A program made the position numbers and the translations under genes. From DASXKD01 sp963734725 (GTDB lineage Bacteria; Actinomycetota; Actinomycetes; Streptosporangiales; Streptosporangiaceae), in NCBI GenBank assembly GCA_963734725.1, contig CAVTIX010000004.1, positions 1 through 37,820 of the forward strand: a DNA stretch of 37,820 bases. Reading direction: 5' to 3'. The notes below the pieces were generated by a model. It saw only the letters and a program-made list of their open reading frames with translations. It ran no database searches and had not been told where the DNA came from. The first letter of the stretch is position 1. Each line of letters starts with the position of its first letter. Positions 31,392 through 37,820 of this stretch are shown one piece after another.

Positions 31392-31637
31392 ATGGACGAC
31401 AAGGAGATCTTGGCCCACATCGACGATCTCATCCAGACCGAGCACGAGCTGCGCACCAAGCTCGCGTCCGGTGAGATTTCCGGCGCAGAGGAGCATGCCC
31501 GGCTGGCCGCGGCCGAGCAGGCGCTCGACCAGTGCTGGGACCTGCTGCGGCAGCGCCGGGCCCGCAGGGAGTTCGGCCAGAACCCGGAGGAGGCGCAGGC
31601 GCGGCCGGTCACCGAGGTGGAGGGGTACCGGCAATAA
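31392..31637 (+). CDS. DUF2630 family small protein
   Basis: 81 residues, MDDKEILAHIDDLIQTEHELRTKL, mostly helical with many charged residues; it is found beside cimA/gltX in many actinobacteria. The likely start is ATG 31392; a GTG three codons upstream is an alternative. GGTGGAG lies just before. It probably forms a helical hairpin or coiled coil. The biochemical role is not known. The short gap to cimA suggests co-transcription. Confidence 0.85.
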   Translation: MDDKEILAHIDDLIQTEHELRTKLASGEISGAEEHARLAAAEQALDQCWDLLRQRRARREFGQNPEEAQARPVTEVEGYRQ

Positions 31638-31652
31638 CGCCGGGATCGGAGC

Positions 31653-32456
31653 GTGCGCATTGCGAGGTTCGCCGCGGGCGATGAGGTCTCCTACGGGCTG
31701 GTGGGCACCGCCCGGCCCGGCAGCACGGCAGGCAGTGGCGAGGTCATCGCCGAGCTGGCCGGTCACCCCTTCGGCGGGGGCAGCGACGGCATCCGGCTGA
31801 CCGGCGCCACCTACCTGCTCACCGACGTCCGGCTGCTGGCGCCGGTGCTGCCCAGCAAGGTCATCGGCTTTAGCCCGGCTGGCCCCGGGCCAGCCGGGCG
31901 GGTGGCTGACGGGCTGGACGATGATTCCGTTATGTATCTGAAGCCGTCCACCGCGGTCTGTGGCCCGTCGGACCCGATCCGCTACCCGGCGCAGGCGCAT
32001 CGCCTGAGGCCGGAAGGGAAGCTGGCCGTGATCATCGGCCGGCTGTGCCGCCAGGTGCCGCCGGACCAGGCCGCCGCGGTGATCTTCGGTTACGCCTGCG
32101 CCCTCGACGTCACCGCGGCCGACGTGGCGGCCAGCGACGGCCAGTGGGCGCGGGCGAAGGGGTTCGACACGTTCTGCCCGCTGGGGCCGTGGATCGAGAC
32201 CGACGCCTTGGCCGGTGACGCCACGCTGGTCACCTCGGTGAACGGGCAGGAGCGGCGGCACGCCAGCATCCCGGGGACCGCCCGGGGCGTGGCGGCGCTG
32301 ATCGCCGCCGCGAGTAGCGTGATGACCCTGCTGCCGGGGGACGTGCTGCTGGCCGGGAGCGCCGGCGCGGCGGAGGAGCTGGTCTGCGGGGATGAGGTAT
32401 CGGTGTCGATCGACGCTGTCGGCACCCTGACTAACAAGGTGGAGAAAGGTGACTGA
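31653..32456 (+). CDS. Fumarylacetoacetate hydrolase (FAH) family protein with degenerate active site
   Basis: 267 residues from GTG 31653. The overall FAH fold is recognisable (FLKP-like YLKPSTAVCGPSDPIRYPAQ, LAVIIGRLCRQVP, GYACALDVTAAD, KGFDTFCPLGPWIET, VSSVMTLLPGDVLL), matching the FAH gene next to gltX in other actinobacteria. However, key positions differ. The GRNYxxHxxE loop is replaced by a Gly/Pro-rich stretch (IGFSPAGPGPAGRV), the metal ligand pair ExE reads EGK, and TGTPxGVG reads AGSAGAAEE. It is probably not an active hydrolase of the usual kind. Its stop overlaps the gltX start by 8 nt. Confidence 0.82.
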   Translation: MRIARFAAGDEVSYGLVGTARPGSTAGSGEVIAELAGHPFGGGSDGIRLTGATYLLTDVRLLAPVLPSKVIGFSPAGPGPAGRVADGLDDDSVMYLKPSTAVCGPSDPIRYPAQAHRLRPEGKLAVIIGRLCRQVPPDQAAAVIFGYACALDVTAADVAASDGQWARAKGFDTFCPLGPWIETDALAGDATLVTSVNGQERRHASIPGTARGVAALIAAASSVMTLLPGDVLLAGSAGAAEELVCGDEVSVSIDAVGTLTNKVEKGD

Positions 32457-33936
32457 GCGCGGGAGCCGGGTGCGGTTCGCCCCCTCACCCAGCGGTGACC
32501 TGCACGTGGGCAACATCCGCACCGCCCTGTACGACTGGGCGTTCGCCCGCGCCAAACGGGGCACGTTCGTGCTGCGCATCGAGGACACCGACGCCACCCG
32601 GGTGAAGCCGGAATACATCGCCTCCGCGCAGGACACGCTGCGCTGGCTGGGCCTGGACTGGGACGAGGGACCCGGGGTCGGCGGGCCGTTCGGGCCTTAC
32701 CAGCAAAGCGAGCGAATGGGCGTCTACGCGGAGTGGGTGTCCAAGTTCCTGGCCGACGGGCACGCCTACTACTGCTACTGCACGCCGGAAGAGCTCCAAG
32801 CCCGGCGGCAGGCCGCGCGCGAGGCCGGCGGCGCGAGCGGCTACGACGGCCACTGCCGGCGCCTCACCGCCGAGCAGGTCGCGGCGTACGTGGCGGAAGG
32901 CCGCAAGCCGGTGGTCAGGTTCCGCATGCCGGAGGGCTCGACCACGTTCACCGACCTGGTCCGCGGCGAGGTCACCTTCGACCATGCGCACGTGCCGGAC
33001 TTCGTGCTGGCCCGGGCCGACGGCCGGCCGCTCTACACGCTGGCGGTCGCGGTCGATGACGTGCTCATGGAGATCACCCACGTGGTGCGCGGCGAGGACC
33101 TGCTGTCGTCCACCCCCCGGCAGATCGCGGTCTACGGCGCGATGGGCGTCCCCGCGGAACGGATCCCGGCGTTCGCCCACCTGCCCTACGTCCTCGGCCC
33201 CGACGGCCAGCGGCTGTCCAAGCGCAACGGCGTGGTCTCCATCAACTGGTACCGCCAGCAGGGCTTCCTCCCCGAGGCGATCTGCAACTACCTGGCGCTG
33301 CTCGGCTGGTCGCCGGGGGAGAACCGGGAAGAGTTCACGCTGGCCGAGATGGCGGCGGAGTTCGACCTGGCCCGGGTGAACAAGAACTCGGCCCAGTTCG
33401 ACGTGCGCAAGCTCGAAGCGATCAACGGCGACAAGATCAGGGCGCTGGCGCCCGCTGACTTCGCCGCCCGGATCACACCATTCCTCACCCGGTCCGGGCT
33501 GGTCCCCGACCCCGTGCCTGCCGCGGACGCGGAATTGATCGCGGCCGGCGCCGCGCTGATCCAGACGCGGATCAGCAAGCTCAGCGACGCGGTGCGGATG
33601 CTGGGCTTCCTGTTCGTCAACGGGGCGGGCTTCCACGTGAACCCCGAGGACGCGGCGCGGGTCCTGACGCCAGAGGCAGTGCCGGCGCTCGCCGCCGCGG
33701 GAAAGGCGCTCGCCGGGCTCGGCGCCTGGTCGCACGAGGAGATCGAGCGGGTGCTCCGGGCCGCCCTGATCACCGACCTGGGCCTGAAGCCGCGCGTGGC
33801 GTTCACCCCGGTGTACGTCGCGGTCACCGGGCACCGCGTGGCGCCGCCGCTGTTCGACTCGATCGAACTGCTCGGGCGGGAGAAGACGCTGGACCGGCTG
33901 GCCCGGGCGGTGAGGCTGGCCGAGGGCGACGCCTGA
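32449..33936 (+). CDS. gltX: Glutamyl-tRNA synthetase
   Basis: 495 residues from GTG 32449. Class I synthetase with the HIGH-type motif HVGN (PSPSGDLHVGNIRTALYDW) and the KMSKS-type motif RLSKRNG. Since gatCAB is present, this enzyme is probably the non-discriminating kind that charges both tRNA-Glu and tRNA-Gln, and GatCAB then amidates Glu-tRNA(Gln). The tRNA-Gln and tRNA-Glu genes follow within 800 bp. The start overlaps the FAH-family gene, implying coupling. Domain length and order are normal. Confidence 0.96.
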   Translation: MTERGSRVRFAPSPSGDLHVGNIRTALYDWAFARAKRGTFVLRIEDTDATRVKPEYIASAQDTLRWLGLDWDEGPGVGGPFGPYQQSERMGVYAEWVSKFLADGHAYYCYCTPEELQARRQAAREAGGASGYDGHCRRLTAEQVAAYVAEGRKPVVRFRMPEGSTTFTDLVRGEVTFDHAHVPDFVLARADGRPLYTLAVAVDDVLMEITHVVRGEDLLSSTPRQIAVYGAMGVPAERIPAFAHLPYVLGPDGQRLSKRNGVVSINWYRQQGFLPEAICNYLALLGWSPGENREEFTLAEMAAEFDLARVNKNSAQFDVRKLEAINGDKIRALAPADFAARITPFLTRSGLVPDPVPAADAELIAAGAALIQTRISKLSDAVRMLGFLFVNGAGFHVNPEDAARVLTPEAVPALAAAGKALAGLGAWSHEEIERVLRAALITDLGLKPRVAFTPVYVAVTGHRVAPPLFDSIELLGREKTLDRLARAVRLAEGDA

Positions 33937-33976
33937 CCCCCGCGGACCGCTGGCCGGCCTAGCCCCGGGGATCGCT

Positions 33977-34005
33977 TTGGGGGCGGTACGTGTTTCGGCT
34001 ACACT
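33977..34005 (+). promoter_or_regulatory. tRNA-Gln promoter
   Basis: TTGGGG (33977-33982), 17 bp, TACACT (34000-34005), about 35 nt before the tRNA. Confidence 0.5.
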
Positions 34006-34040
34006 GCACAGGCGCGAGCGGGCCGGTGGGCCCGGTCCGG

Positions 34041-34112
34041 TGGGGTATGGGGTAATTGGCAGCCCGACGGGTTCTGGCCCCGTTAGTCTAGGTTCGAGTC
34101 CTGGTACCCCAG
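34041..34112 (+). tRNA. tRNA-Gln (CUG)
   Basis: 72 nt. Acceptor TGGGGTA pairs with TACCCCA; the anticodon loop TTCTGGC gives CTG; the T-arm is GGTTCGAGTCC-like. No CCA is encoded. Confidence 0.95.
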
Positions 34113-34140
34113 CTCAACGCCATGATCGTTTGGCATGAAT

Positions 34141-34171
34141 AGCGCGTCCGCTGCTGCTGGGCGCGCTTTTT
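34141..34171 (+). terminator. Terminator after tRNA-Gln
   Basis: AGCGCGTCC (34141-34149) pairs with GGGCGCGCT (34159-34167) with one G-T pair, followed by a run of T to 34171. A classic intrinsic terminator. Confidence 0.85.
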
Positions 34172-34249
34172 CGTGCCTTGGCCAGCCACCGGCTGGCGCG
34201 GGCCGGCCCTAGGTCCGGGCCGGCCTTCCTGGCCTCGCGCCTGCCGCGC

Positions 34250-34528
34250 TCAGGCTCGGCGGACGCGCCTGCGCCCGAAGAGCCGCGAGACCAGCAGGAC
34301 GATGATGGAGCCGATGATCGAGCCCAGGATCCCCGCCGGGTGCAGCGCGAACAGCGACACGGTGTGGAGGAACACCAGGTTCTGCAGGAAGCCTCCGACG
34401 AAGGAGCCGACGATCCCCAGGCCCATGGTCCCGAGCAGGCTCATCGGGTCCCGGCCGGGGACCAGCAGCCGGGCGATAGCCCCGGCAATCAAACCCACAA
34501 TCAGCAGGATGATGATGAACGCCAACAT
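34250..34528 (-). CDS. GlsB/YeaQ/YmgE-family membrane protein
   Basis: 92 residues with three hydrophobic spans (MLAFIIILLIVGLIAGAIARLL, LLGTMGLGIVGSFVGGFL, GILGSIIGSIIVLLVSRLFG). GAIARLLVPGRDPMSLLGTMGLGIVGSFVGG is the family signature of these transglycosylase-associated, stress-linked proteins. The C-terminus is basic (GRRRVRRA). It sits alone on the minus strand between two tRNA genes. Its function in actinobacteria is not established. Confidence 0.88.
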   Translation of the reverse strand: MLAFIIILLIVGLIAGAIARLLVPGRDPMSLLGTMGLGIVGSFVGGFLQNLVFLHTVSLFALHPAGILGSIIGSIIVLLVSRLFGRRRVRRA

Positions 34529-34604
34529 ATAAAGAAAGATACCCCCGTTCTGGGCGTGCCCTCGCAGTCCGGCCCAGGCGCGTAGGTCCCGAAGCGGCGC
34601 CAGT

Positions 34605-34634
34605 TTGGCGTCGCTACGGTCGGTGCGCTACCGT
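34605..34634 (+). promoter_or_regulatory. tRNA-Glu promoter candidate
   Basis: TTGGCG (34605-34610), 18 bp, TACCGT (34629-34634), 9 nt before the tRNA. Confidence 0.4.
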
Positions 34635-34643
34635 GCAGTCGCT

Positions 34644-34716
34644 GGCCCCGTCGTCTAGCGGCCTAGGACGCCGCCCTCTCAAGGCGGTAGCGCCGGTTCA
34701 AATCCGGTCGGGGCTA
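34644..34716 (+). tRNA. tRNA-Glu (CUC)
   Basis: 73 nt. Acceptor GGCCCCG pairs with CGGGGCT (first pair G-T); anticodon stem CCGCC/GGCGG around loop CTCTCAA gives CTC; the T-arm contains GGTTCAAATCC. No CCA is encoded. Confidence 0.95.
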
Positions 34717-34732
34717 CTCACGAAGTAGCAGG

Positions 34733-34771
34733 TCAAGGGCTGATCGCTGGTCACAGCGGTCAGCCCCTTGA
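34733..34771 (+). terminator. Hairpin after tRNA-Glu
   Basis: TCAAGGGCTGATCGCTG pairs with CAGCGGTCAGCCCCTTGA (one wobble and one bulge). It ends the tRNA transcript; a few T follow. Confidence 0.65.
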
Positions 34772-35037
34772 TCGTTTGTCATCAGCTCGTCATCGAACTG
34801 GGGTGGCGCAACACCGTGATCTGGCGTCAGCGAGCGGCACGCGGACCCATCGACCATCCTTCCCAGACATCTGGGAATCGGGCGCGGAGCCGGGATTCGT
34901 GAGGCGGATCGCGCGGCCCGGTGTATGCCTTGCCCGCTTCGCCGGAGCGTCGGCTTCGTGGCGGTCTCTGGGCACCCAGGAACGTGGAGCGGCCTGGGTG
35001 CTGTGCAATGACGGCGGCACGGTGCCAGGCTTCCTGG

Positions 35038-35166
35038 ATGACGCGTGATGAGCTGCTGGTGCGGCTGCGGTGCGCGCTGGTCGGCCGGGCCCGTCTCCGG
35101 GCACCCCACAAGCCGCTGCTGCTGTTGTGGCAGTTCGGCAGCCGACGCCGACCGTCATGTCGCTGA
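35038..35166 (+). pseudogene. N-terminal relic of an SBD-HNH (phosphorothioation-type) restriction endonuclease
   Basis: ATG 35038 gives MTRDELLVRLRCALVGRARL followed by RAPHKPLLLLWQFG, then a stop at 35166 without the rest of the domain. (R)APHKPLLLLxxxG is the hallmark of the start of sulfur-binding domain proteins such as ScoMcrA-type HNH nucleases. The normal protein is several hundred residues; here only about 35 remain. At 35188 a further short frame (MAARYQHVADALRSQV) resembles a GntR N-terminus and also stops at once. The stretch 34772-35415 is otherwise without a supportable intact gene and looks like decayed accessory DNA. Confidence 0.55.
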
Positions 35167-35415
35167 TGGGCTGATCGAGCGAGTCGATGGCGGCCCGGTA
35201 CCAGCACGTGGCCGACGCCTTGCGCAGTCAGGTGGCCAGCCAGGTCGGAGAGCTGATCTGGGACTCGCCGACAGGCAAATGACGACCATGCCCCGCTCAT
35301 GATCCGGCGCGGCCCGCTCGCCACCATCGTTGCCGCTGTCAAGGAGTGCGTCGCGGGGCATCGCGGTGGGAGCACCGCGAAGCGGAAGCCGCGTCCCCAC
35401 CCGCGGGCAGAGCAA

Positions 35416-36042
35416 CTAGTCAGCGTTCCAGGGCAGGCCGGGCACCGTTGCCAGCACGCCCACGACCAAGCAGCGGGCCAGGGCACGGGTGGCGTCCGGC
35501 GTGATGGCCTCCGGCGGGCCAGCGGCCAGCGTCAACAGCACCCCGCTGAACAAGGTGATCAGCATCTGCACCTGCTCTGGGGAGGTGGCCAGGCCGAGCG
35601 CGCGGTGCTGGCCGATGGTGACGTCCAGGGTGGCGGCGGCCATCCCGGACAGCGCCTGGGCGAGTGCGGAGCGGCGGGTGGCCTCCAGAGTCAGTTCGTA
35701 GAGGGCCAGGTAGCGGGTGCGCTGCCGGGTCACCCAGTCGTACAGGGCATCGCCGATCAGGTGTGCGAGGTCGCCGGGGCCGACCGTCCCGGCTACCTGG
35801 CTGTCGGCGGCTTCCATCGCGGCGATGTGTAGGCCGAAGACCCGGTGGGCGGCTGCTGCGAGCAGCTCGTCCCTGGTCGGGAAGTAGTTGGCGGCGGTGC
35901 CGGCGGGCAGCCCGGCCCGCTGGTCCACGGCGCGGTGGCTCAGGGTGTGGATTCCGGTGGTGCCGAGGATCGCGATCGCGGCGTCCGCGAGGGCCTCCCG
36001 GCGGCGCTGGTTCCGCGGTGGGGCCATGGCCCAGGATAACAT
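35416..36042 (-). CDS. TetR-family transcriptional regulator
   Basis: 208 residues. The N-terminal helix-turn-helix is ALADAAIAILGTTGIHTLSHRAVDQRAGLPAGTAANYFPTRDELLAAA. The C-terminal ligand domain is diverse, as usual. The ATG at 36042 is preceded at 7 nt by a TACAAT -10 box on the minus strand, suggesting a leaderless start; an in-frame ATG at 36027 is an alternative. It is divergent from an FAD monooxygenase with a shared palindromic operator, so it likely represses itself and that gene until an aromatic-type ligand binds. Confidence 0.92.
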   Translation of the reverse strand: MLSWAMAPPRNQRRREALADAAIAILGTTGIHTLSHRAVDQRAGLPAGTAANYFPTRDELLAAAAHRVFGLHIAAMEAADSQVAGTVGPGDLAHLIGDALYDWVTRQRTRYLALYELTLEATRRSALAQALSGMAAATLDVTIGQHRALGLATSPEQVQMLITLFSGVLLTLAAGPPEAITPDATRALARCLVVGVLATVPGLPWNAD

Positions 36043-36049
36043 GACGACA

Positions 36050-36073
36050 ATTGTACTACTAAAGTGGTACTAT
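36050..36073. promoter_or_regulatory. TetR operator and divergent promoters
   Basis: GTACTACTAAAGTGGTAC (36053-36070) is an 18-bp palindrome with one mismatched pair. It overlaps the TACAAT -10 of the TetR gene (minus strand, 36050-36055) and a TACTAT -10-like box on the plus strand (36068-36073). The local sequence is AT-rich compared with its surroundings. Confidence 0.6.
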
Positions 36074-36152
36074 TAGCGTTGTTGTATTGAGGAGCCATCA
36101 CGGCTGCGGCCTCATCGGCCGCCAGCCGCTGAGCGGAAGGCAAGGTGGGCAG

Positions 36153-37334
36153 GTGACTGACCGGCAAACGGCGGTGGTAGCCGGGGGCGGGATCGCGGGG
36201 CTTGCCGCAGCGCTCGCGCTGGTGCAGGCGGGCTGGCAGGTCACGGTGCTGGAGCGGGCACCAGTCTTCGGGGAGGTGGGCGCGGGCCTGGGCTTTACCG
36301 GCAACGGGATGGCCGCCCTGCATGCCCTGGGTGTGGAGGAGGCGGTCCGCACGGCTGGGCACCTGGCCCCGCATGCCGGCTATCAGGATCGCCGTGGCCG
36401 CTGGCTGCTGCGGATCCCAGAGACCCGGTCCGGTTCGGGCACGACGATCTGCGGCATTCACCGCCAGCGGCTGCACGCCACGCTGCGGCAGGCCGCCGAG
36501 GAGGCGGGCGCCGAGCTGGTCACTGGCGCCGAGGTCACCGCAGTCCAGCCCGGCGCCCCCGGCGGCGAGCCCGCGGCCGCCACCTGGCGGACCAGCACCG
36601 GCGAGCACACCGGGGAGGCCGGCCTGGTGGTGGCCGCCGACGGCGTCCGGAGTACGGTCCGGACCCAGTTGTTTCCCGGCGCCCGCCCGCGGTACGCGGG
36701 CGGCACAAGCTGGCGTGCGGTCATCAGCGACACGTCCTTTGCGGGCCGCCTGATCGAGGTGTGGGGACCAGGCACCGAGTTCGGCGCGCTGCGGGTCAGC
36801 GAAGGCGAGATCTACTGGTACGGGGAGTTCGTCCACCCTGTGGGGACATCATTCACCGACGAGCTGGCCGCGGCCCGCGCACACTTCTCCGGGTGGGCGC
36901 CCTGGATCCAGGCCATGGTGGCCGCCACCCCCGGCAGCCAGCTGATGCGCCACGACGTTTACCACCTGCCGGGCGGATGCCCACGCTACGTGCGCGGCCG
37001 GGTGGTCGTCATCGGCGACGCGGCGCACGCCATGCTGCCCACCATCGGGCAGGGAGCGGCCACCGCACTGGAGGACGGAGTGTGCGTGGGCCGCATGATC
37101 GCAGCACCGGCCGGCGCCGGCGGCGACCTGGCCGCCGCACCGGCCGCCTTCGACCAGGCCCGCCGACCACGCTGCCGGCAACTCGCCCGCCAGGCCAGCA
37201 TGCTCGCCCGGCTCGGCTTCGAACTTGGTGACGGCTGGCGGCAGTCGGTCCGCAACACCCTCCTGCGCCTTGTCCCCGCCGGTCCCGCGTTCAAGGCAGG
37301 CGCCCGCATCACGCGCTGGACACCCCCCGCATAG
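36153..37334 (+). CDS. FAD-dependent aromatic monooxygenase (PHBH/salicylate hydroxylase-like)
   Basis: 393 residues from GTG 36153, with AGGTGGG upstream; an in-frame TTG at 36087 would add 22 residues without family similarity. The FAD dinucleotide motif is VVAGGGIAGLAAALAL, the DG motif is VVAADGVRSTVR and the GD motif is VVVIGDAAHAMLPTIGQGAATALEDG. This is group A flavoprotein monooxygenase architecture; such enzymes hydroxylate aromatic acids or polyketide-type substrates with NAD(P)H and O2. The substrate cannot be named. It is divergent from and probably regulated by the TetR protein. Confidence 0.92.
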   Translation: MTDRQTAVVAGGGIAGLAAALALVQAGWQVTVLERAPVFGEVGAGLGFTGNGMAALHALGVEEAVRTAGHLAPHAGYQDRRGRWLLRIPETRSGSGTTICGIHRQRLHATLRQAAEEAGAELVTGAEVTAVQPGAPGGEPAAATWRTSTGEHTGEAGLVVAADGVRSTVRTQLFPGARPRYAGGTSWRAVISDTSFAGRLIEVWGPGTEFGALRVSEGEIYWYGEFVHPVGTSFTDELAAARAHFSGWAPWIQAMVAATPGSQLMRHDVYHLPGGCPRYVRGRVVVIGDAAHAMLPTIGQGAATALEDGVCVGRMIAAPAGAGGDLAAAPAAFDQARRPRCRQLARQASMLARLGFELGDGWRQSVRNTLLRLVPAGPAFKAGARITRWTPPA

Positions 37335-37591
37335 CCAGCGCGACCGTGGCCAGCACCGCCTCCGTCGATTCTGGTCAACAGCGGTGGAGGTGGTGCTCAT
37401 TGGTCGCGCCCGTTAATTCGTCGGGAGCTCGCGGTCTCCGGCCGGGCGCAGACGGTCCCGGCCAACCGTGAACGGCAGGGCGCACGCCTCAGCGGCGTGC
37501 TCCTCTCTGTTCAAGCCGGTCCAAGGCGTCCGTGACCAGGCACAACAGCCGCTGCTGATTCGGGCGGCGGGGGCAGCACGCGACTCATAAC

Positions 37592-37612
37592 TGAGACAAC
37601 TAAATGAGACAA
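37592..37612 (+). repeat. Direct repeat TGAGACAA x2 at 13-bp spacing
   Basis: TGAGACAA at 37592-37599 and 37605-37612, separated by CTAAA. The unit equals the half-site of the BCAA operators but in direct rather than inverted orientation. The stretch 37335-37820 has no supportable gene. Confidence 0.6.
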
Positions 37613-37663
37613 GGGATGCCTTGGCGCCCCCCTAGCGGCTGCCAAGATTGGTGTTCTTGCAGG

Positions 37664-37714
37664 TCAGAGCGGTGGGATTTGAACCCACGGAAGACTTGCG
37701 CCTTCACACGCTTT
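37664..37714 (-). pseudogene. tRNA-Leu-like 3' fragment (possible attachment-site remnant)
   Basis: Read on the minus strand the segment has an anticodon-loop-like CTCAAAA (would be CAA, Leu), a long variable arm GAAG...CTTC, a T-arm GTGGG-TTCAAAT-CCCAC and a 3' acceptor CGCTCTGA. No matching 5' half (acceptor CAGAGCG, D-arm, anticodon 5' stem) lies at the expected distance. Fragments from the anticodon loop to the 3' end are what tyrosine integrases duplicate on integration. A decayed tRNA is the alternative. Confidence 0.45.
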
Positions 37715-37820
37715 TGAGGGCCGCGCACCACCATCCACCACCGGCCGCCAACGTTCCTGACCTGGTCCGGCAGGCAGATCGCGTCCGCCGGTGCACGGCT
37801 CTGGACGGGGGTGAGACCAA

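Noticed and set aside
34776..35048. 90-codon plus-strand ORF after tRNA-Glu
   Set aside because: No ribosome site, no family similarity, and it overlaps the relic endonuclease fragment in another frame.
1..37820. CRISPR array, insertion sequence with transposase, or prophage structural genes
   Set aside because: No regularly spaced repeats with unique spacers, no transposase motifs and no phage-type proteins were found.

Overview
The window is a chromosomal segment of a high-GC filamentous-type actinobacterium. The evidence is very GC-rich third codon positions, frequent GTG starts, putative leaderless starts placed 6-10 nt after TANNNT-like -10 boxes, tRNAs without an encoded CCA, and gene order. 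The order (MetE-like protein, ligA, gatCAB, GGDEF protein, ilvB-ilvN-ilvC, serA, leuB, ilvE, cimA, DUF2630, FAH-family protein, gltX, tRNA-Gln, tRNA-Glu) is the conserved actinobacterial order known from Streptomyces and, partly, Mycobacterium. I would place it in or near Streptosporangiales/Streptomycetales, but the genus cannot be fixed from sequence reading alone.

Layout. 1-1320: truncated GntR/HutC regulator, an 18-bp tandem repeat, a small membrane protein and a strong terminator. 1383-8512: MetE-like protein, DNA ligase LigA (one-base frameshift) and the GatCAB amidotransferase, whose gatB begins with four perfect 33-bp repeats. 8774-10782: promoter, structured leader, mini-ORF and a membrane PAS-GGDEF protein. 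10809-14718: operator, attenuator and ilvBNC. 14715-20859, minus strand: a membrane AAA+/M41 FtsH-like protease with a Gly-Pro-Asp repeat tail, coupled to a lipoprotein upstream and an HEARH membrane protein downstream, plus a large membrane protein. 21097-25351: serA, attenuator, small ORF, leuB, ilvE. 25470-29339: NarL-type two-component system (kinase with a one-base frameshift) divergent from an ABC exporter. 29359-33936: hairpin array, operator, isoleucine-codon attenuator, cimA, DUF2630, a degenerate FAH-family protein, gltX. 34041-34716: tRNA-Gln, a GlsB-type membrane protein, tRNA-Glu. 34717-37820: accessory DNA with a relic of a sulfur-binding (phosphorothioation-type) restriction endonuclease, a TetR/FAD-monooxygenase pair and a tRNA-Leu-like 3' fragment.

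The main system-level signal is a two-layer regulon for branched-chain amino acids. Three transcription units (ilvBNC, leuB, cimA) each begin with a palindrome close to TGTCTCA-N5-TGAGACA, and each then has a short leader peptide rich in the relevant codons: Ile-Leu-Val-Leu before ilvB, Val-Leu-Ile-Leu before leuB, Ile-Ile-Ile before cimA. Hairpins follow each leader, and two of them end in U-tract terminators. The Ile-only leader agrees with cimA feeding the citramalate route to isoleucine. A second unusual signal is a related intergenic element between metE-like/ligA and between ilvB/ilvN. In both places it carries an open frame that overlaps the upstream stop codon and runs into the downstream start, and the ilvB/ilvN copy sits between 9-bp direct repeats.

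Two housekeeping or regulatory genes (ligA and the histidine kinase) each carry one apparent extra G, which looks like sequence error as much as biology. The ndgR-leuCD block that normally follows the tRNA-Gln/tRNA-Glu pair in Streptomyces is absent here and replaced by accessory DNA.
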